Positions 11,773 through 23,373 of a stretch of 64,000 nucleotides of DNA are shown here, one piece after another. The DNA comes from Paramyrothecium sp. XJ0827 (Eukaryota; Ascomycota; Sordariomycetes; Hypocreales; Stachybotryaceae), in NCBI GenBank assembly GCA_020881915.1, contig JAJFPB010000012.1, forward strand, positions 868,001 through 932,000. Reading direction: 5' to 3'. The stretch's first letter is position 1. The number at the start of each line of letters is the position of its first letter. Under the pieces are notes generated by a model. That model had not been told where the DNA came from. It ran no database searches and saw only the letters and a list, made by a program, of their open reading frames with translations. Both the position numbers and the translations under genes were made by a program.

Positions 11773-12987
11773 ATGAAGTACTTGGCCTCCATCATCGGCT
11801 CTGCCGCCGTCGTCGCCGCCCACGGCGTCGTCGAGACTGCCAGCATTGGCGGAGCGAACTACGAGTTCTACAACCCTTACCAGGACCCGTACATGAACCC
11901 GGCCCCGGAGCGAATCTCCCGAACCCTTCCCGGCAACGGTCCCGTTGAGGACGTCACCAGCGCCGACATCCAGTGCAACGGCTGGACCGCCGGCGGCGTC
12001 GAGGGCAGCAAGCCTGCTCCTCTTCACGCCAAGGTCGCTGCCGGATCCACCGTCAACCTGAAGTGGACTCTTTGGCCCGACTCTCACGTCGGCCCCAGCC
12101 TGACCTACATGGCCAAGTGCCCTGACACCGGCTGCAACGACTACATGCCCGGAGATGAGTACGTCTCCCATCCAGCCCGGTCAACCTGCCCTCCAACGTA
12201 TAGCTAACCGTCGCGCAGCACCGTTTGGTTCAAGATCCAGGAGGCTGGTCGTGAGGGAACCTCCAACAACTGGGGCGCCACCCCTCTGATGAAGGAGGGC
12301 AACTCTGGTGTCGACTACACCATCCCTGAGTGCATTGAGTCGGGCTTCTACCTTGTCCGACACGAGCTCATTGCTCTGCACGCTGCGTACGCCTACCCTG
12401 GCGCCCAGTTCTACCCCGGCTGCCATCAGCTCGAGGTTACCGGCGGCGGCAGCACCAAGCCTACCGACCTGGTCGGCTTCCCCGGTGCCTACTCTCCCAC
12501 CGACCCTGGTATCACCTTCGATGCCTACAACCGTACGTTCCGATGAAAACCTAGAATGATTGAGCCCAGTTACTGACAAGTTTCCACAGCCAAGGAGTAC
12601 ATCATCCCCGGCCCCAAGGTCTTCACTTGCTCCGGCTCCGGCTCTAGCCCCAGCCCCGGCTCTGGCTCTGGCTCCAACACTGCCCCTGCCCCTGCTCCCA
12701 CCCCGGCCACCCCTACCACTGTCGTCCCTACACCTTCTGCCGCTCCCAGCGCCCCCGCCACCCCTGTGACTCCCGCTCCCCCCGCCGACGACGATGAGGA
12801 GGAGATTCCCGATGACGAGTGCCCTCCTGAGGAGGACGAGGAGGAAGAGCCCGTCGAGGAGATCCCTGACGACGAGTGCCCCCCCGAGGAGGATGAGGAG
12901 GAGGAGCCCGTCGAGGAGGACGAGTGCGAGCCTGAGCCTGCCAACGTCATCCGCCGCCGCCGCTGGGACCCCCGCACCCTGTACTAA
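11773..12987 (+). CDS. AA9 lytic polysaccharide monooxygenase with acidic C-terminal tail
   Basis: Three exons (11773-12158, 12219-12532, 12590-12987) give 365 residues. A short signal peptide ends in AA|HGVV, leaving His1 of the copper histidine brace. The second brace histidine lies in VRHELIALHAA, and QFYPGCHQLEV carries the conserved Gln and the disulfide cysteine of AA9 enzymes. The catalytic domain covers roughly residues 16-250 and would cleave cellulose or hemicellulose oxidatively outside the cell. A Ser/Pro/Ala-rich linker follows instead of a CBM1. After it comes an acidic tail with repeated units EIPDDECPPEEDEEEEPVEE and then an RRRR cluster near the end. Codon use is strongly C-ending, as expected of a highly expressed secreted gene. 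The ATG at 11773 directly precedes the signal peptide. Confidence 0.92.
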
Positions 12988-13498
12988 GCCTCACACTGCG
13001 ATGAAGAGTCGCGATCCCTTGGAGGGAAAGTTGTGGTTTAGAGTTCTTTGATCCCGCAAGTCTCACACATAGAGACGTAGGGCTATTCTTCTTGTCTATA
13101 CATATTGGACCTTTGTATTTATACCAACAAGGCTTGGGAAAGCTCAGGTTGCTACAAATAAACTGTAGCCCAAACATTAAAGTGCCAACATAGATTGTGA
13201 CGGGAGCCACGAGTGAGGACATGAAATACGTGAGAGGATGCCAGCCATGCATCGTGATTATCAGTGGGACTCGTGCGTGATGCCTGCTCACGTACTCTGT
13301 AGAGTGATTGCAATTGCAGTTGTGTAAGTGCTGTTGACTGCGCTGCGTTCAGACAACTGCCTTCATCTGATGTGTCGGAAAGGAGCGGCAAATGACATGA
13401 TCTTGGATGAAAGCGATAAAGAAAAAAGGAAAAAGAAAATAAGTTAAGTTATAGTTTTGTTTTTAAAATGTTGACCTGCATCTGCGCAAAAAAGAAAG
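12988..13498. other. 3-prime region of AA9 gene
   Basis: No gene was recognised between the AA9 stop and the tRNA. The segment just before the tRNA is AT- and purine-rich, as expected downstream of a reverse-strand tRNA where the T-run terminator lies. Confidence 0.4.
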
Positions 13499-13570
13499 TG
13501 CCTCAGGAGCGAATCGAACGCTCGGTCTTCGCATTACGAGTGCGACGCCTTACCGCTTGGCCACTAAGGC
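13499..13570 (-). tRNA. tRNA-Thr (anticodon CGT), intronless
   Basis: On the reverse strand the segment folds as a cloverleaf. The 7-bp acceptor stem pairs GCCTTAG with CTGAGGC (one G-U pair). The five-base anticodon stem is TCGCA/TGCGA around loop CTCGTAA, so the anticodon is CGT (Thr, codon ACG). The T loop is GTTCGATTC. It sits between the AA9 gene and the NRPS-like gene and may mark the left edge of the metabolite cluster. Confidence 0.93.
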
Positions 13571-13695
13571 GTTGACTCCAAACATCGCAAGATGCGGGTC
13601 TCCGGGCTGGCTCTTAACACAACCCATATGCCTAGAGCATTATCTACCGCCTCCCACACGATGAACCTCCAACCACATACTATGGTAGCCGACGC

Positions 13696-16600
13696 CTATT
13701 TGTCCATTTGAAGCCATTGCTTTGTCCATCTACACATCCAATCCATCCGAATAGCATTTAATTCCCTCATCATCGGACTTGCTGAAATGGTAGATTCAGT
13801 CTCCCACAGCAAGCTTGGTCTTTGAGTGCGGAAACGCTCTTCAAAGAAGTCAATCAAGGGAATTGCAGGATGTTTCTGCCCAACGACCTCATCGCCGCCT
13901 GTCTCATCTGCTATGACCGCGCGCAATGCTTTGATCCATATCTGTCCAGAAACGATGTCAACACAGTTATGACCTTCGGACATATCTTCCTCCAGCGTCT
14001 CACGCACTGCTGGAAGTAGTTTTTGCCATGTTGTCCGGCTCTTGTTGATCACATGAAACACATTGAGCCCCGGCTGCGCGTTGATGCCGAGACCGAGTTC
14101 AATGAGAATCTCCGCTGCTTGGTCGACAGGAACCCAGTCAACATCATTGTCTGCCCCGAGATCATCAGGGACCATTCGTAACTGTCTGGAGGTTATGACA
14201 AGTCGCGGCAGCCAATCACGAGCATTCCATGTGCCCGACGTGGTCGCAGCGCCAGCGACCTGGCCTACCCGTGCGATAGCCATCCCAGCACCGTGGCCCT
14301 GAGAGGCGCGCTGTAGCATGAGTTCTGCGAGCAGTTTACTCTCACCGTACCCCGGCATAGCGCCTGCTCCATCCTGTAGCGGTGCCTCGGGAACACTGGA
14401 CTGGTCCAGGTTTTTGGCCACACTCACTGAGGATACAAATAGTAGTCGAGGGGAGCTCTTGGCGCGCTTACAGAACTTGATCAAATTGAGAACCCCATCC
14501 AAGGATGGCTTGAAAAACGAGAGGGGTTGTGTAAAGTCCACCGGCCAAGCATTGTGTATGACCAAGCTCACCGTCGCAAGCAGTCGCTCGAATATATCCT
14601 TCTCAAGGCCCATGGATCGCTCCGCCGCCAAGTCGGCCTGTAAAAAGGTGACGCGGTTGGGAGGGTACAGCACCGAAAGAGTAGGATCGCGCTGTTTGTT
14701 CTGAAGAGATTGCCGATCCAACGCATTTGCGGATCGGTTGAGGCAGTACACGTGTGGTTGAGACGAATGGCTCATCAGTCTATCCAAGATGTAGGATCCC
14801 ACAACTCCAGTGGAACCTGTCAGAAGTACGATGGGTCTCGCAAGGCCTTTGGGGCTCTTTTCTAGTTCGGGAAACGTCTCAACGTCGACCATTTCGTCTT
14901 CGAGACCATCAATCTTTCTTGTATATTCTTCCAGGGCTTGTTCGAAAGTGAGGCTTTCATTTGGTGAAGCCTGTTGGGCACCAGAGCCCGCCTCCCCCAA
15001 GACATTGAGAACGGCTTCAGCCAATGATGCCAAGGTAGGGTGCGAGTAAACCAGGCTGGGATTAAGTTCATCGAGGCCCTTCAGACGTCGGAGCTGATGA
15101 GTCAAACGTGTGGCTTGTAGCGAGTTCATCCCCGCCTCAAACAAATTTGTGTTGCTGGTGGATATTCGATTCCCCGTAACCGTTTCCATGGCACGACCAA
15201 GATAACGAACCATATCATCTCGGTCTTTTGGCAATTCCAATGCTAGCTGGTCTTGTGACGTAATGCTGTTTACATCTCTGTACAATTGGCTGATCTCATC
15301 TTTGTACAGATCAAGCGTTGGATGACGTCTTACGGTGCCTTTCCCAGTCCTCAGCATCCGCTTCGAGGGCGAGGTGTAAATGATGTGCGATTGTGCCACT
15401 GTTGCGTAGTTGGGACAAGTCTCGTTTGCGATCCGTACAGTGTGCCAGATTTCGTCAATGTCGTCCCCAGCCACGGGAGCATCGTAATCTATAGCAGCTT
15501 TAAGCGCATTCCGTTCGATCAGAAGCCCAGCTTCAAAATGTCCACTACCAAACATGAGCGCCCCAGTGATACTGGGGTGCCCACATAGCTGGGATTCGAA
15601 TGACACAGGATTGAACTTTTCGCCATGCGAGAAGACGATAACATCATCAACTCGCCCTCGGTAGGACCATAGATCTGGAACTGTAGGATGCGGCGCGAAA
15701 ACATCTTTTGTTCGGTATTCTTTTTGATCGGGAAACAAGACGAAGATGGCTTGTTCCTCATCGGCATCACCCCGCTGGAAAACCAATTCGTACAGCTCAG
15801 AGCTTTGTGCCTCAAACCGCCCGTTCATGTGAGGGTTCAGCTGTATATAAGGCCAGACTTTTTCCGAAGAATCCTTACTCTCTGGAACCAACTGCACATA
15901 TGGCCCGCACTCGCTTGAGCCGATGCCACTGAACAGCTCGATGCGCTGGGCGACCAGGTCGGCGAGTGCCTGCGTGGGAACACCTCCCATGTAAAACAGC
16001 CGTTCGAGATGTCGTGTGACGAAATCCAATGCACTCGGGTTTCTCGCAAGGCAATCCACTGTCGCGGGACTGATGGCCGCACTATCCGCTGATGTGCGCT
16101 CCAGTATCGACACTAGAGTATTGCTTGTTGGCGGAGCACCTGGAGGTGGTAGAATCGTAATGTTCTGGGCATAAAGCGGCAAGATTGAGACATGGAATAC
16201 TCCAGCTACCTGCGAATAATGGTCAGGATATCCAGGCAACAGAGTGCATCAACAAGCGATAAAAAACGCACGTGAAAAAGCGGCATCAAGGAGATGATTC
16301 GCGGAGGAGAGAAAAGTCGGTTTAAAGATTGACGACTTTCTGGTGCCGGCCAATTATTTGCCGTTACGCAACGTGTGAAATACTCGTGAGTAAACACAAT
16401 TGGCTTTGGCTGCCCTTATGCCCGATGTTAACAGGCTACACTTCCCATGGCTTCTTGTGGCTCTGCTCACCGGTGGTCCCGGAGGTATGGAGTATAACGA
16501 ATGGATCATGCTTGGCTTCTGACCACGTCTTGAAGAATGGAAACGGACGCTGTATACCGTCTGGTGAGTTGGCGCAAAGCTCGTCCAATGATGGCAAGTG

Positions 16601-17076
16601 CACTATGTCAATGCAAGATGCTGCGGCAATCTCATGCGCCTGGTCTGTCTCAGGCTGTGGCGTAAGAAGAGCTTTGCAGTCGCAGGCGGCAATGAGGTTG
16701 AGATGGGCGTCTAGGCTATTCCGTGGCGAAGTGAAAAGTACCTACTGAAGATTAGACCTCGAGAAACCAATAATATCTTAGAAAGTCGTGCCTTGTAGCC
16801 AGCTTTGACACAGGCGTATAAAACGATCGCATATCTGGCGTCGCTTGGGCCAAGGTAAGTGATGGTCTCAATGTCGATTCGCTTTTTCACGTTGTTGTGA
16901 ATGATCCATGCCACTCTGTTCACAGCGTCGGAGAGGGTACCGTAGGTGATTGTTCTGAGGCGGGATGCATCCTCCTGCTCTGTAGTCAGCCATGCCAACC
17001 ACACGGAGTCCGGCTCCCGTTGAGCAACAGTGTCAATGATGCTGGTAATCAGTTGGTTTGCAGGAAAAGTAGTCAT
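13696..17076 (-). CDS. NRPS-like carboxylic acid reductase (adenylation - thiolation - thioester reductase)
   Basis: Four exons (17076-16792, 16741-16471, 16414-16272, 16209-13696) give about 1070 residues. The adenylation domain (about 20-530) has the A3 core HTSGTTGQPKP, restored across an intron, MPLFHVAGVFH, and the A7 element YRGRVDDVIVFSHGEKF. The carrier domain near residue 598 has FEAGMNSLQ, with Ser as phosphopantetheine site. The reductase domain (from about 690) starts with the NADPH motif LLTGSTGVVGSYIL and has YGESKLLAE (YxxxK). Such A-T-R proteins activate a carboxylic acid, often aromatic, and release it as aldehyde or alcohol. There is no condensation domain. The first intron uses GC-AG borders. 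The ATG at 17076 is chosen because the upstream extension lacks an ATG. It heads a group of biosynthetic genes and is likely the core enzyme. Confidence 0.9.
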
Positions 17077-17864
17077 CGTGGTGTTCTTTTGGCTTAGCCC
17101 AAGATAGGAATTTAGCACCCCTGGTGTGTGATCGAACTCGCATGCAAAGTTTACCTCTCACTTCTGATATGCCCTGATATAACTCCGCCTCGATGTGGAT
17201 GGACTTTCTTTTTTCCTTTTTTTCCCTCCTTTTTTCTCCTTTTCTCTTTTCTCTTTTTGACGAGGAAAAGCCCGTGCCTTGGCCCAGAACACGACCTTCT
17301 GGAGCAGTGGTGAGTGATTAAACAACAGCGTCGTATCCGATCTCTTGTGCATGTCAAAGCGTGTTACTATTCGCCCCTCAAGCGAGACCAAGATTCAGCT
17401 CGTATCTGTCCCTTGCAATAGGCGCAAAATGTCTCACCTGGGCCCACAGGGCGTTACTTCACGATCTTGGGTCCTAAAACAGGTTGCATTACTAGTGCTC
17501 TCGCTTAATGCCATGGTGTGCAACCAGGCATCCATAGTATTTACCGACAACTGTCAGGTATTGACGTCAGTAACCTTTGGTTAAGTCAATCCAAGTCCTA
17601 TGACTGACTGTACGGAAACAAACTTGGAATCTTGGGTCATTCATCAACCCATGGCCGCATTTGTTAATCGGTCCCGGCCGCTTCACATCAGGGTCTACTG
17701 AGCGGAAAACTTGTGCGTAAACCAATTTTTTTCTTACAAGTCTTAATAAAATAATTGGTACATATCCTAAAAATAATAAGCTAGCTCTCTCCCTAAAGGC
17801 TCTCTCACCCGTTCGCGATATTCAAGCCGGATGAGGCGCTCGATGAACAGCAATAGGTCTTGTC
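17077..17864. other. Promoter of NRPS-like gene and 3-prime region of O-methyltransferase
   Basis: No gene was found. A pyrimidine-rich tract at 17203-17258 lies about 130 bp upstream of the NRPS-like start; on the coding (reverse) strand it reads as a purine tract. The stretch at 17700-17800 is AT-rich. Confidence 0.5.
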
Positions 17865-18748
17865 TCAATCCCTGAGCCTCAAGATGGTGACGCCGTCCCA
17901 GATTGGCAGCATAACAGACTGCAGCCTCGGTTCTACTGCACACATATCATTGAAAAGCCTCATCCGCGTCAAATCCAGTTCCTTGGCTTCCTTTGACGTC
18001 CAGTACGAGGTCTGAAGAGACTCGTCCACTATGTGACCCCAGCGTAATACGTTATCGGCAATGATAATAGCACCTGGGCGAAGTAGTCTATCAGCGCTTT
18101 CTGGCTTGGAAAGATCCAAGAGCTGAGTCAGGTAGTCTGGGTACCCGGCCTTATCGGCATCAATTAAGACCAGATCGTAAGAGCCGTTGGCGGCGAGACG
18201 TGGGAGGCTTGGACAATGGTTAGTCTTGAGCTAATGCTGAAATAGTCCTGGGTATACCTTTCGCTGGCAGCCCCTTCGACCACTTCTATGTTCTTGAGAT
18301 TGCGAGTAGCAAATGCTTCTTTGGCACTTTTTATATAATGCTTGTCGATCTCCAAAGCAGTGACCTTGCCATCTGGCCCGACTGCAGCCGACCAAACCAT
18401 GGACGAATAGCCCACGTACAATCCAATCTCGAGGACTACAAATGTCTGTCAGAACATCCGTACATAAAAATTTGTCTATTTGACGTAGTGCTTACCCCGC
18501 TTGGCGCCTACCATGTTCGCGAGCATGAAGTAGAACTGTGACTGGAGTACCGGCGTGAGCATGATAGCGTCAGGCCGTTCCGCTGAAGCCTGACGGTGGT
18601 ACTCGATTATGTTCTCCGGCAAAGCAGTTGACTTCTCTGATGAATACTTCAAATTGGCATTCGCCAGCTGTGGCGTTGTGTAGAGCAGGATGTCGGCATC
18701 TGTCCCCGCCGCTGCATGAGCGAAGGAAGCACCAGGGTTTGCGTGCAT
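17865..18748 (-). CDS. Caffeoyl-CoA-type SAM-dependent O-methyltransferase
   Basis: Three exons (18748-18496, 18435-18258, 18207-17865) splice to 257 residues. The SAM-binding glycine motif is created across the first intron (VLEIGLYVGYSS), followed by the acidic ALEIDKHY. The divalent-metal site appears as LVLIDADKAGY and ADNVLRWGHI. These are the hallmarks of the Mg2+-dependent, CCoAOMT-like family (Methyltransf_3), which methylates vicinal hydroxyls of catechol-type aromatic substrates. It lies 0.8 kb downstream of the NRPS-like gene on the same strand and would fit methylation of a hydroxylated aromatic intermediate. Another ATG lies upstream, but 18748 starts the segment that resembles family members. 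Confidence 0.88.
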
Positions 18749-19456
18749 GATGAAGACGTTGATTTGCTTGCGTCTTGCTGCGAAAATAAATCTTATTGGT
18801 TGAAGCTGAGATGTTGGGCAACGGGTTGAGATGGAGGAAGCATGCAGCCATCATATACGAGCGCTTTTGTTTGAGCTAGGCCTCGTTGAGTATCCATACT
18901 GGATGATGCAGATTGATCAAATGACGAAACACGTCAGCTTGTAGACCGAGACAGTAGTGATTTCATACTAATACACACGTTTGCTTCAGCCAAACGTTGA
19001 TATTATCACCAGGTGGCTTCCGACAAATTGCCAATAATGTAAGCCTTATTCTTGGCAAACTGGAGTTCAAGTCCCAGTTTCGACATCTTGAAATTCGTTG
19101 GAAGGAAGGAAACGTGGTGTGGCACCCGGGCACGGATGTCTCATGAATCGAGCGCAAGACATTGCCATTCGGCTGAAATAGAGGACATGATCTCAGATCG
19201 ACACATAAGAGGCTTGAGACACGACAAAGAGTAACATGAAAGACGCGCTTAGCCCGGATACTGGTAATCCTACTAAGAGCCGAGCCGAAAATCGCAAAGG
19301 AAATTTCTGATCCAAGCGCCGCCGGATGAGGTGACAGTCAGAAAGGGTTTTACTCAATTCCTTAAATGATCTTTTGTAGTTCTTACTCTTCATCAATCTG
19401 AAAACTTGACACAGTCTAGGCATTGCGTGCTCATTGTCTGTAGTGGGGATATCGCC
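18749..19456. other. Bidirectional promoter between O-methyltransferase and FAD monooxygenase
   Basis: The two genes diverge with about 710 bp between starts. No coding signal was found, so the interval is likely a shared promoter of two cluster genes. Confidence 0.45.
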
Positions 19457-21473
19457 ATGGACTCCATCCCGTTGAAGAATAACGATGAAGAGCCTTGCTT
19501 TGACATAGGTAAGCTGCCGCAGGCGGTTCAGATTATCATACTGACAAGCGAGAAGTCGTTATTGGAGCTGGACCAGCGGGTCTGATGATCTCAACATGTC
19601 TAGCACGATGGGGTTACCGAGTTTTTCTGGTGGACAATCGATCCGAACCAACAGTAGCTGGTCGAGCTGATGGACTACAACCTCGGACTTTGCAAGTACT
19701 TAGGAATATGGGCCTCGAAGCCGCGATCTCCAAGCAAAAACCTGCCGTACTGGGAACCATGGGCTTCTGGAAGGCTTCCAATGGCGAATTGACGCAGGTT
19801 GCCCGTGTTCCCTTGTGTCCAGAGTCGATAGATACGAGACATCATTTCCTGTTTACGTTGCATCAGGGCCTGATAGAGCGCGTGTTCATATCCGACCTCG
19901 AGCAAAACGGGGTGAAGGTGCAGCGGCCGTGGACATTTGAGACGCTCCGTATGGACAAGCTGGGGCAACCGGATTATCCGGTGGCTGTCACTATAGGCAA
20001 GGCTGATGGCACAGAGACTCACACCCTCCGCACCAAGTACGTTTTTGGAGCCGAGGGCGCTCATTCTTTGGTCAGAGAGCAGCTTGGTATCCGAATGCAA
20101 TTCAAGGAGTCTTCAGCAGTGACATACGGAGTGGTTGATGGGACAGTGACTACCAATTTTCCAGACATCAAGGTAACTTCATATACCTCTTGGCTCTGTC
20201 AGCACATGTTTAACATTGATTGCTCTCAGGCAGCTTGCATTGTTCAGAGTGCTTTTGGCTCGATTCTCATCATACCGAGAGAAGGCGGAAGACTCGTCCG
20301 TTTTTACGTTCCCGTCTATACACTGAACAACGCTTCGAACGATTGCAAGACTACTGTCTCTCTCGATCATGTGCAGCAGCAGGCCAGGCTGATTTTGCAT
20401 CCGTACATTATAGAATGGGACACAGTTGAATGGTTTTCATCCTACTCCGTGCGACAGGGAGTTGCTGAGCGGTATAGTCTTGACCGCCGAGTGTTTCTGG
20501 GCGGCGATGCTTGTCACGTCCACAGCGTAAGTACTGGCACCACTGCCATTGTGTAGCAATCATCTGACATAGACCAAAAAAGCCGAAAGCAGGGCAGGGT
20601 ATGAATCTGGCATTCGCAGATGCCTTGAATCTGGCTTGGAAGATTCATGCCGTCGAAAAGGGCATAGCTAGTCCCAAACTCTTGGACACGTATGAAATGG
20701 AACGGAAACAAGCAGCGACTACCGTCATTGATTTTGACTATACTTACGCTGCGCTGTTTGCACAGTCCCAAGTACAATCAGAGGAGCAAGGCGAGTATAG
20801 TGGCCTGGTCAAAGCAATGAAAGGAGCCACGTGTCTTACCAGTGGCTACGGAATCACGTATACACAGAATGCTGTGAATTGGACACCCGAATTTCCTGTG
20901 TCCTCACCATTGCATCTTCCAGATGGGGCTTTGAGAACAGGAACAACATTATTCACAGCGAATGTGACCAGAGCACTAGATGGGGAGGTCGTCCACTTGG
21001 ACGAGCAGTTGGCCCTCGACGGCTCGTTCCGTGTCTATATTTTCGCTGGCGAACCGGCCCTGGCTTTGCCAGCCCTTGAAGACTTAACAACAGAGTTAAA
21101 ATTCCGATGCTCGTTGTTGACTGAACTTTCGAGGCGTATGCGCATTCACTCTAACGGTGGCCGCAGAGCTAATCTGCCGCTGGTTTCAACCTGCATCATC
21201 TTCGCAACCGAGAGTACGACCTTCCACACGGAGTTGATCGTGCCATGTTGCTTAGGCATCAGAGAGAACCACGTCTACATAGATGACCAACCTGACCCTA
21301 GGCTGGCAGGGGGTAAGAATCCAGCTCATTCGAAACTTGGGTTGGGTGAAAATGCCGCGGCATTGGTTATCGTCAGGCCAGATGGATATGTAGGTTTGGT
21401 TGTGCGCTTGGCCCCAGGGTCGGAGACTGGCCGTGTCACACAGGAATATTTTTCAAGGCTCCTAGATGAGTAA
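19457..21473 (+). CDS. FAD-dependent aromatic hydroxylase (phenol 2-monooxygenase-like)
   Basis: Four exons (19457-19508, 19553-20172, 20230-20526, 20583-21473) give about 619 residues. The first splice creates the dinucleotide motif VVIGAGPAGL. The DG-type motif reads GAEGAHSLVR. The third junction rebuilds the FAD GD motif LGGDACHVHS-PKAGQGMN. The last 180 residues match the thioredoxin-like C-terminal domain of phenol hydroxylases. It would use NADPH and O2 to hydroxylate a phenolic substrate. The intron at 20173-20229 is 57 bp, has no stop and would be read through as 19 residues if retained, so automated models may include it; the residues are not family-like. The gene sits divergently beside the O-methyltransferase, its plausible next enzyme. 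Confidence 0.88.
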
Positions 21474-21988
21474 CCGATTGAGATAGAATATACTTGTTCT
21501 TCGTGATATGCAGGAGTATCGAGTCAAGCACCAAACTCTTCTTCCATTCATAGATTATTGAGCGCGCACAGCTTTTGACGGTTCCTCAGTTCCCGTCATT
21601 GAGTATTGACAATAATGAATTCTTGGCTGTTATCTTTTCTACAGATACCGACTAAGTCGACTCCGAACAGTGATTCACATGGGGGACGATTTATCCATTA
21701 CAAGTTTGAGCCTTTCTGAAGAAATCACATTGCTATTCTGCGCATTAATGAGCAGCACGGAGGCATAATTGATGGAAATACCGAAGGGGCTCTGTCTTTA
21801 GAGCCTACTGGGATTCATCACATCATGATGAAGTTCATGGAGGACCAAGTCCAGAAAATCCTAAAACTTCACAAGAAAGGGAGTTCTTCAGAAGATCACT
21901 AGAAAAAGATCTACAAGTCTGCAATTAATGGGACCTATTTCCGTACATAAGATTGTGTAACATGTGCTTTTGAACTGACATCCATGAT
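21474..21988. other. Convergent 3-prime region, nothing recognised
   Basis: This lies between the ends of the FAD monooxygenase and the reverse-strand SDR. No coding signal was seen. Confidence 0.4.
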
Positions 21989-22803
21989 TTACCAGCGAAC
22001 CGTGCCGTTCAATCGAATCAGACTCTGCGCGTCATCATCTCGCTCCCCTCGCAGTATACTGAGTATCAACCGCGCCGAGTTCTCCGGATCACCTGCAAGG
22101 CCACCTGCTGTGCGCGCTTCTTCACTTGGCCCGCGTATGTTTGTTACGACGAAGCCTGGACAAAGCACGCGGACCTTGATGTTCGTTTCTTTGGTCTCCA
22201 GCTGTTCATGCATTGCCACCATGTTGAGCGCTGACTTGCTCGCGCGGTATGCGACAGAGCCGGCGTGTGTTATGTGGAGATGAGAGGTGGGATCGGTGAT
22301 CTCCTGCAGTGAGCTTGTCTCACTACCGATGTACAAGTGATAAGGGCTCTCCGATGCCAGTAGGAGCGGCCGAAATGCGGCGGAGACAAGCACCGGGCCG
22401 AAGACGTTTGTCTCGAACGTGGTGCGGAACATGGTCTCCAGGTCTGGACCTTCGGGTGCGATGCCGGCGTTGTTTATGAGGACATCTAGTCGCCCAAACT
22501 TATCACGAACTGTGGCCGCTGCTCTGTCAATGGAATCCTGTTTCGTGACATCCAGTTGAAGCGCGGTCAATTTCTCCCCATTTTGACCAATCGCATTCTG
22601 GATTTCACTGAGGGCAGCCTCGACTTTGGACAGATCACGACCAGTCATGATGATCTGGAAGTTCTCCGGGGCCAATGCCAGGGCTCTGGCGGTGACATAG
22701 CCGATGCCCGAGTTGGCACCTGTCGAACAATGAATTATTAGCCCAAGAAGCTGGAGACGGATTCGATCAACGTACCAGTGATGAGTACAACCTGAGACGC
22801 CAT
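21989..22803 (-). CDS. Short-chain dehydrogenase/reductase of the metabolite cluster
   Basis: Two exons (22803-22776 and 22719-21989) give 252 residues. The 28-bp first exon encodes MASQVVLITG and splices to the cofactor motif GANSGIGYVTARALA. DVTKQ, NNAGIAP and YRASKSALN (catalytic YxxxK) follow, then CPGFVVTNIRG. The longer unspliced frame upstream is intron and leader. NADP(H)-dependent reduction of an aldehyde or ketone is expected, possibly further reduction of the aldehyde released by the NRPS-like enzyme. It is divergent from the cluster regulator across a 660-bp promoter carrying unusual repeats. Confidence 0.88.
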
Positions 22804-23050
22804 GCTTGCTTGAATGAGAGAGTGCTTGAGAAAGTTCAAAAGGATGAAAGAAGCCCAGGGAAGAAGTTCTTACTGTCGAGCCCGTCAAACCAAGGCGAGG
22901 TTGCGAGGACCTTTATAGCCCTCAGGGCAACGAATCCATGATGTCGAAATTATGACCGATAGTTTCAATGTGCCTAATTAATCTCTCCAAGCTAGTGTGC
23001 TCATCAATGCTCGTCCTGTTGTGCTAGGAAACAAACGGACTTAAGCATCA

Positions 23051-23095
23051 AATCCGTTCAAATCCGTTCAAATCCGTTCAACCCGTTCAAAGCCG
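23051..23095. repeat. 10-bp tandem repeat with phased CCG triplets
   Basis: The unit AATCCGTTCA occurs three times perfectly (23051-23080), followed by a degenerate copy. CCG triplets therefore fall at 23054, 23064, 23074, 23083 and 23093, about one helical turn apart. CCG/CGG triplets are the half-sites of Zn2Cys6 factors, and the repeat lies between an SDR and a Zn2Cys6 regulator. A regulatory role is inference. Confidence 0.7.
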
Positions 23096-23373
23096 AGAAT
23101 CGCAGGATGCAGTACCTTTCCAGCCTACCTAGGTTGTTGTTGTGCTAGGCACCCTTGTGGTCTAGACCTGTTTAATTAGCCGCCTACCAAGTTTGTATGT
23201 GCCGCAAATCTGCATATGTCAGGCCAGCTGTAGTTTAGTATTCCTCAATGACAGCACATACATCTGTGGCTCATCAACTCCCCATGCACTTCGGCGAGGT
23301 CCCCGGTTGCCGCGCAAGGCTAGCCGCTTTGAGTAAGTGAGATGCGACATAATAATAGGCAGAAGCTCCTCCT

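Noticed and set aside
12570..12977. 135-codon Ser/Gly-rich frame antisense to the AA9 gene
   Set aside because: It is the mirror of the acidic and proline-rich tail codons and has no independent support.
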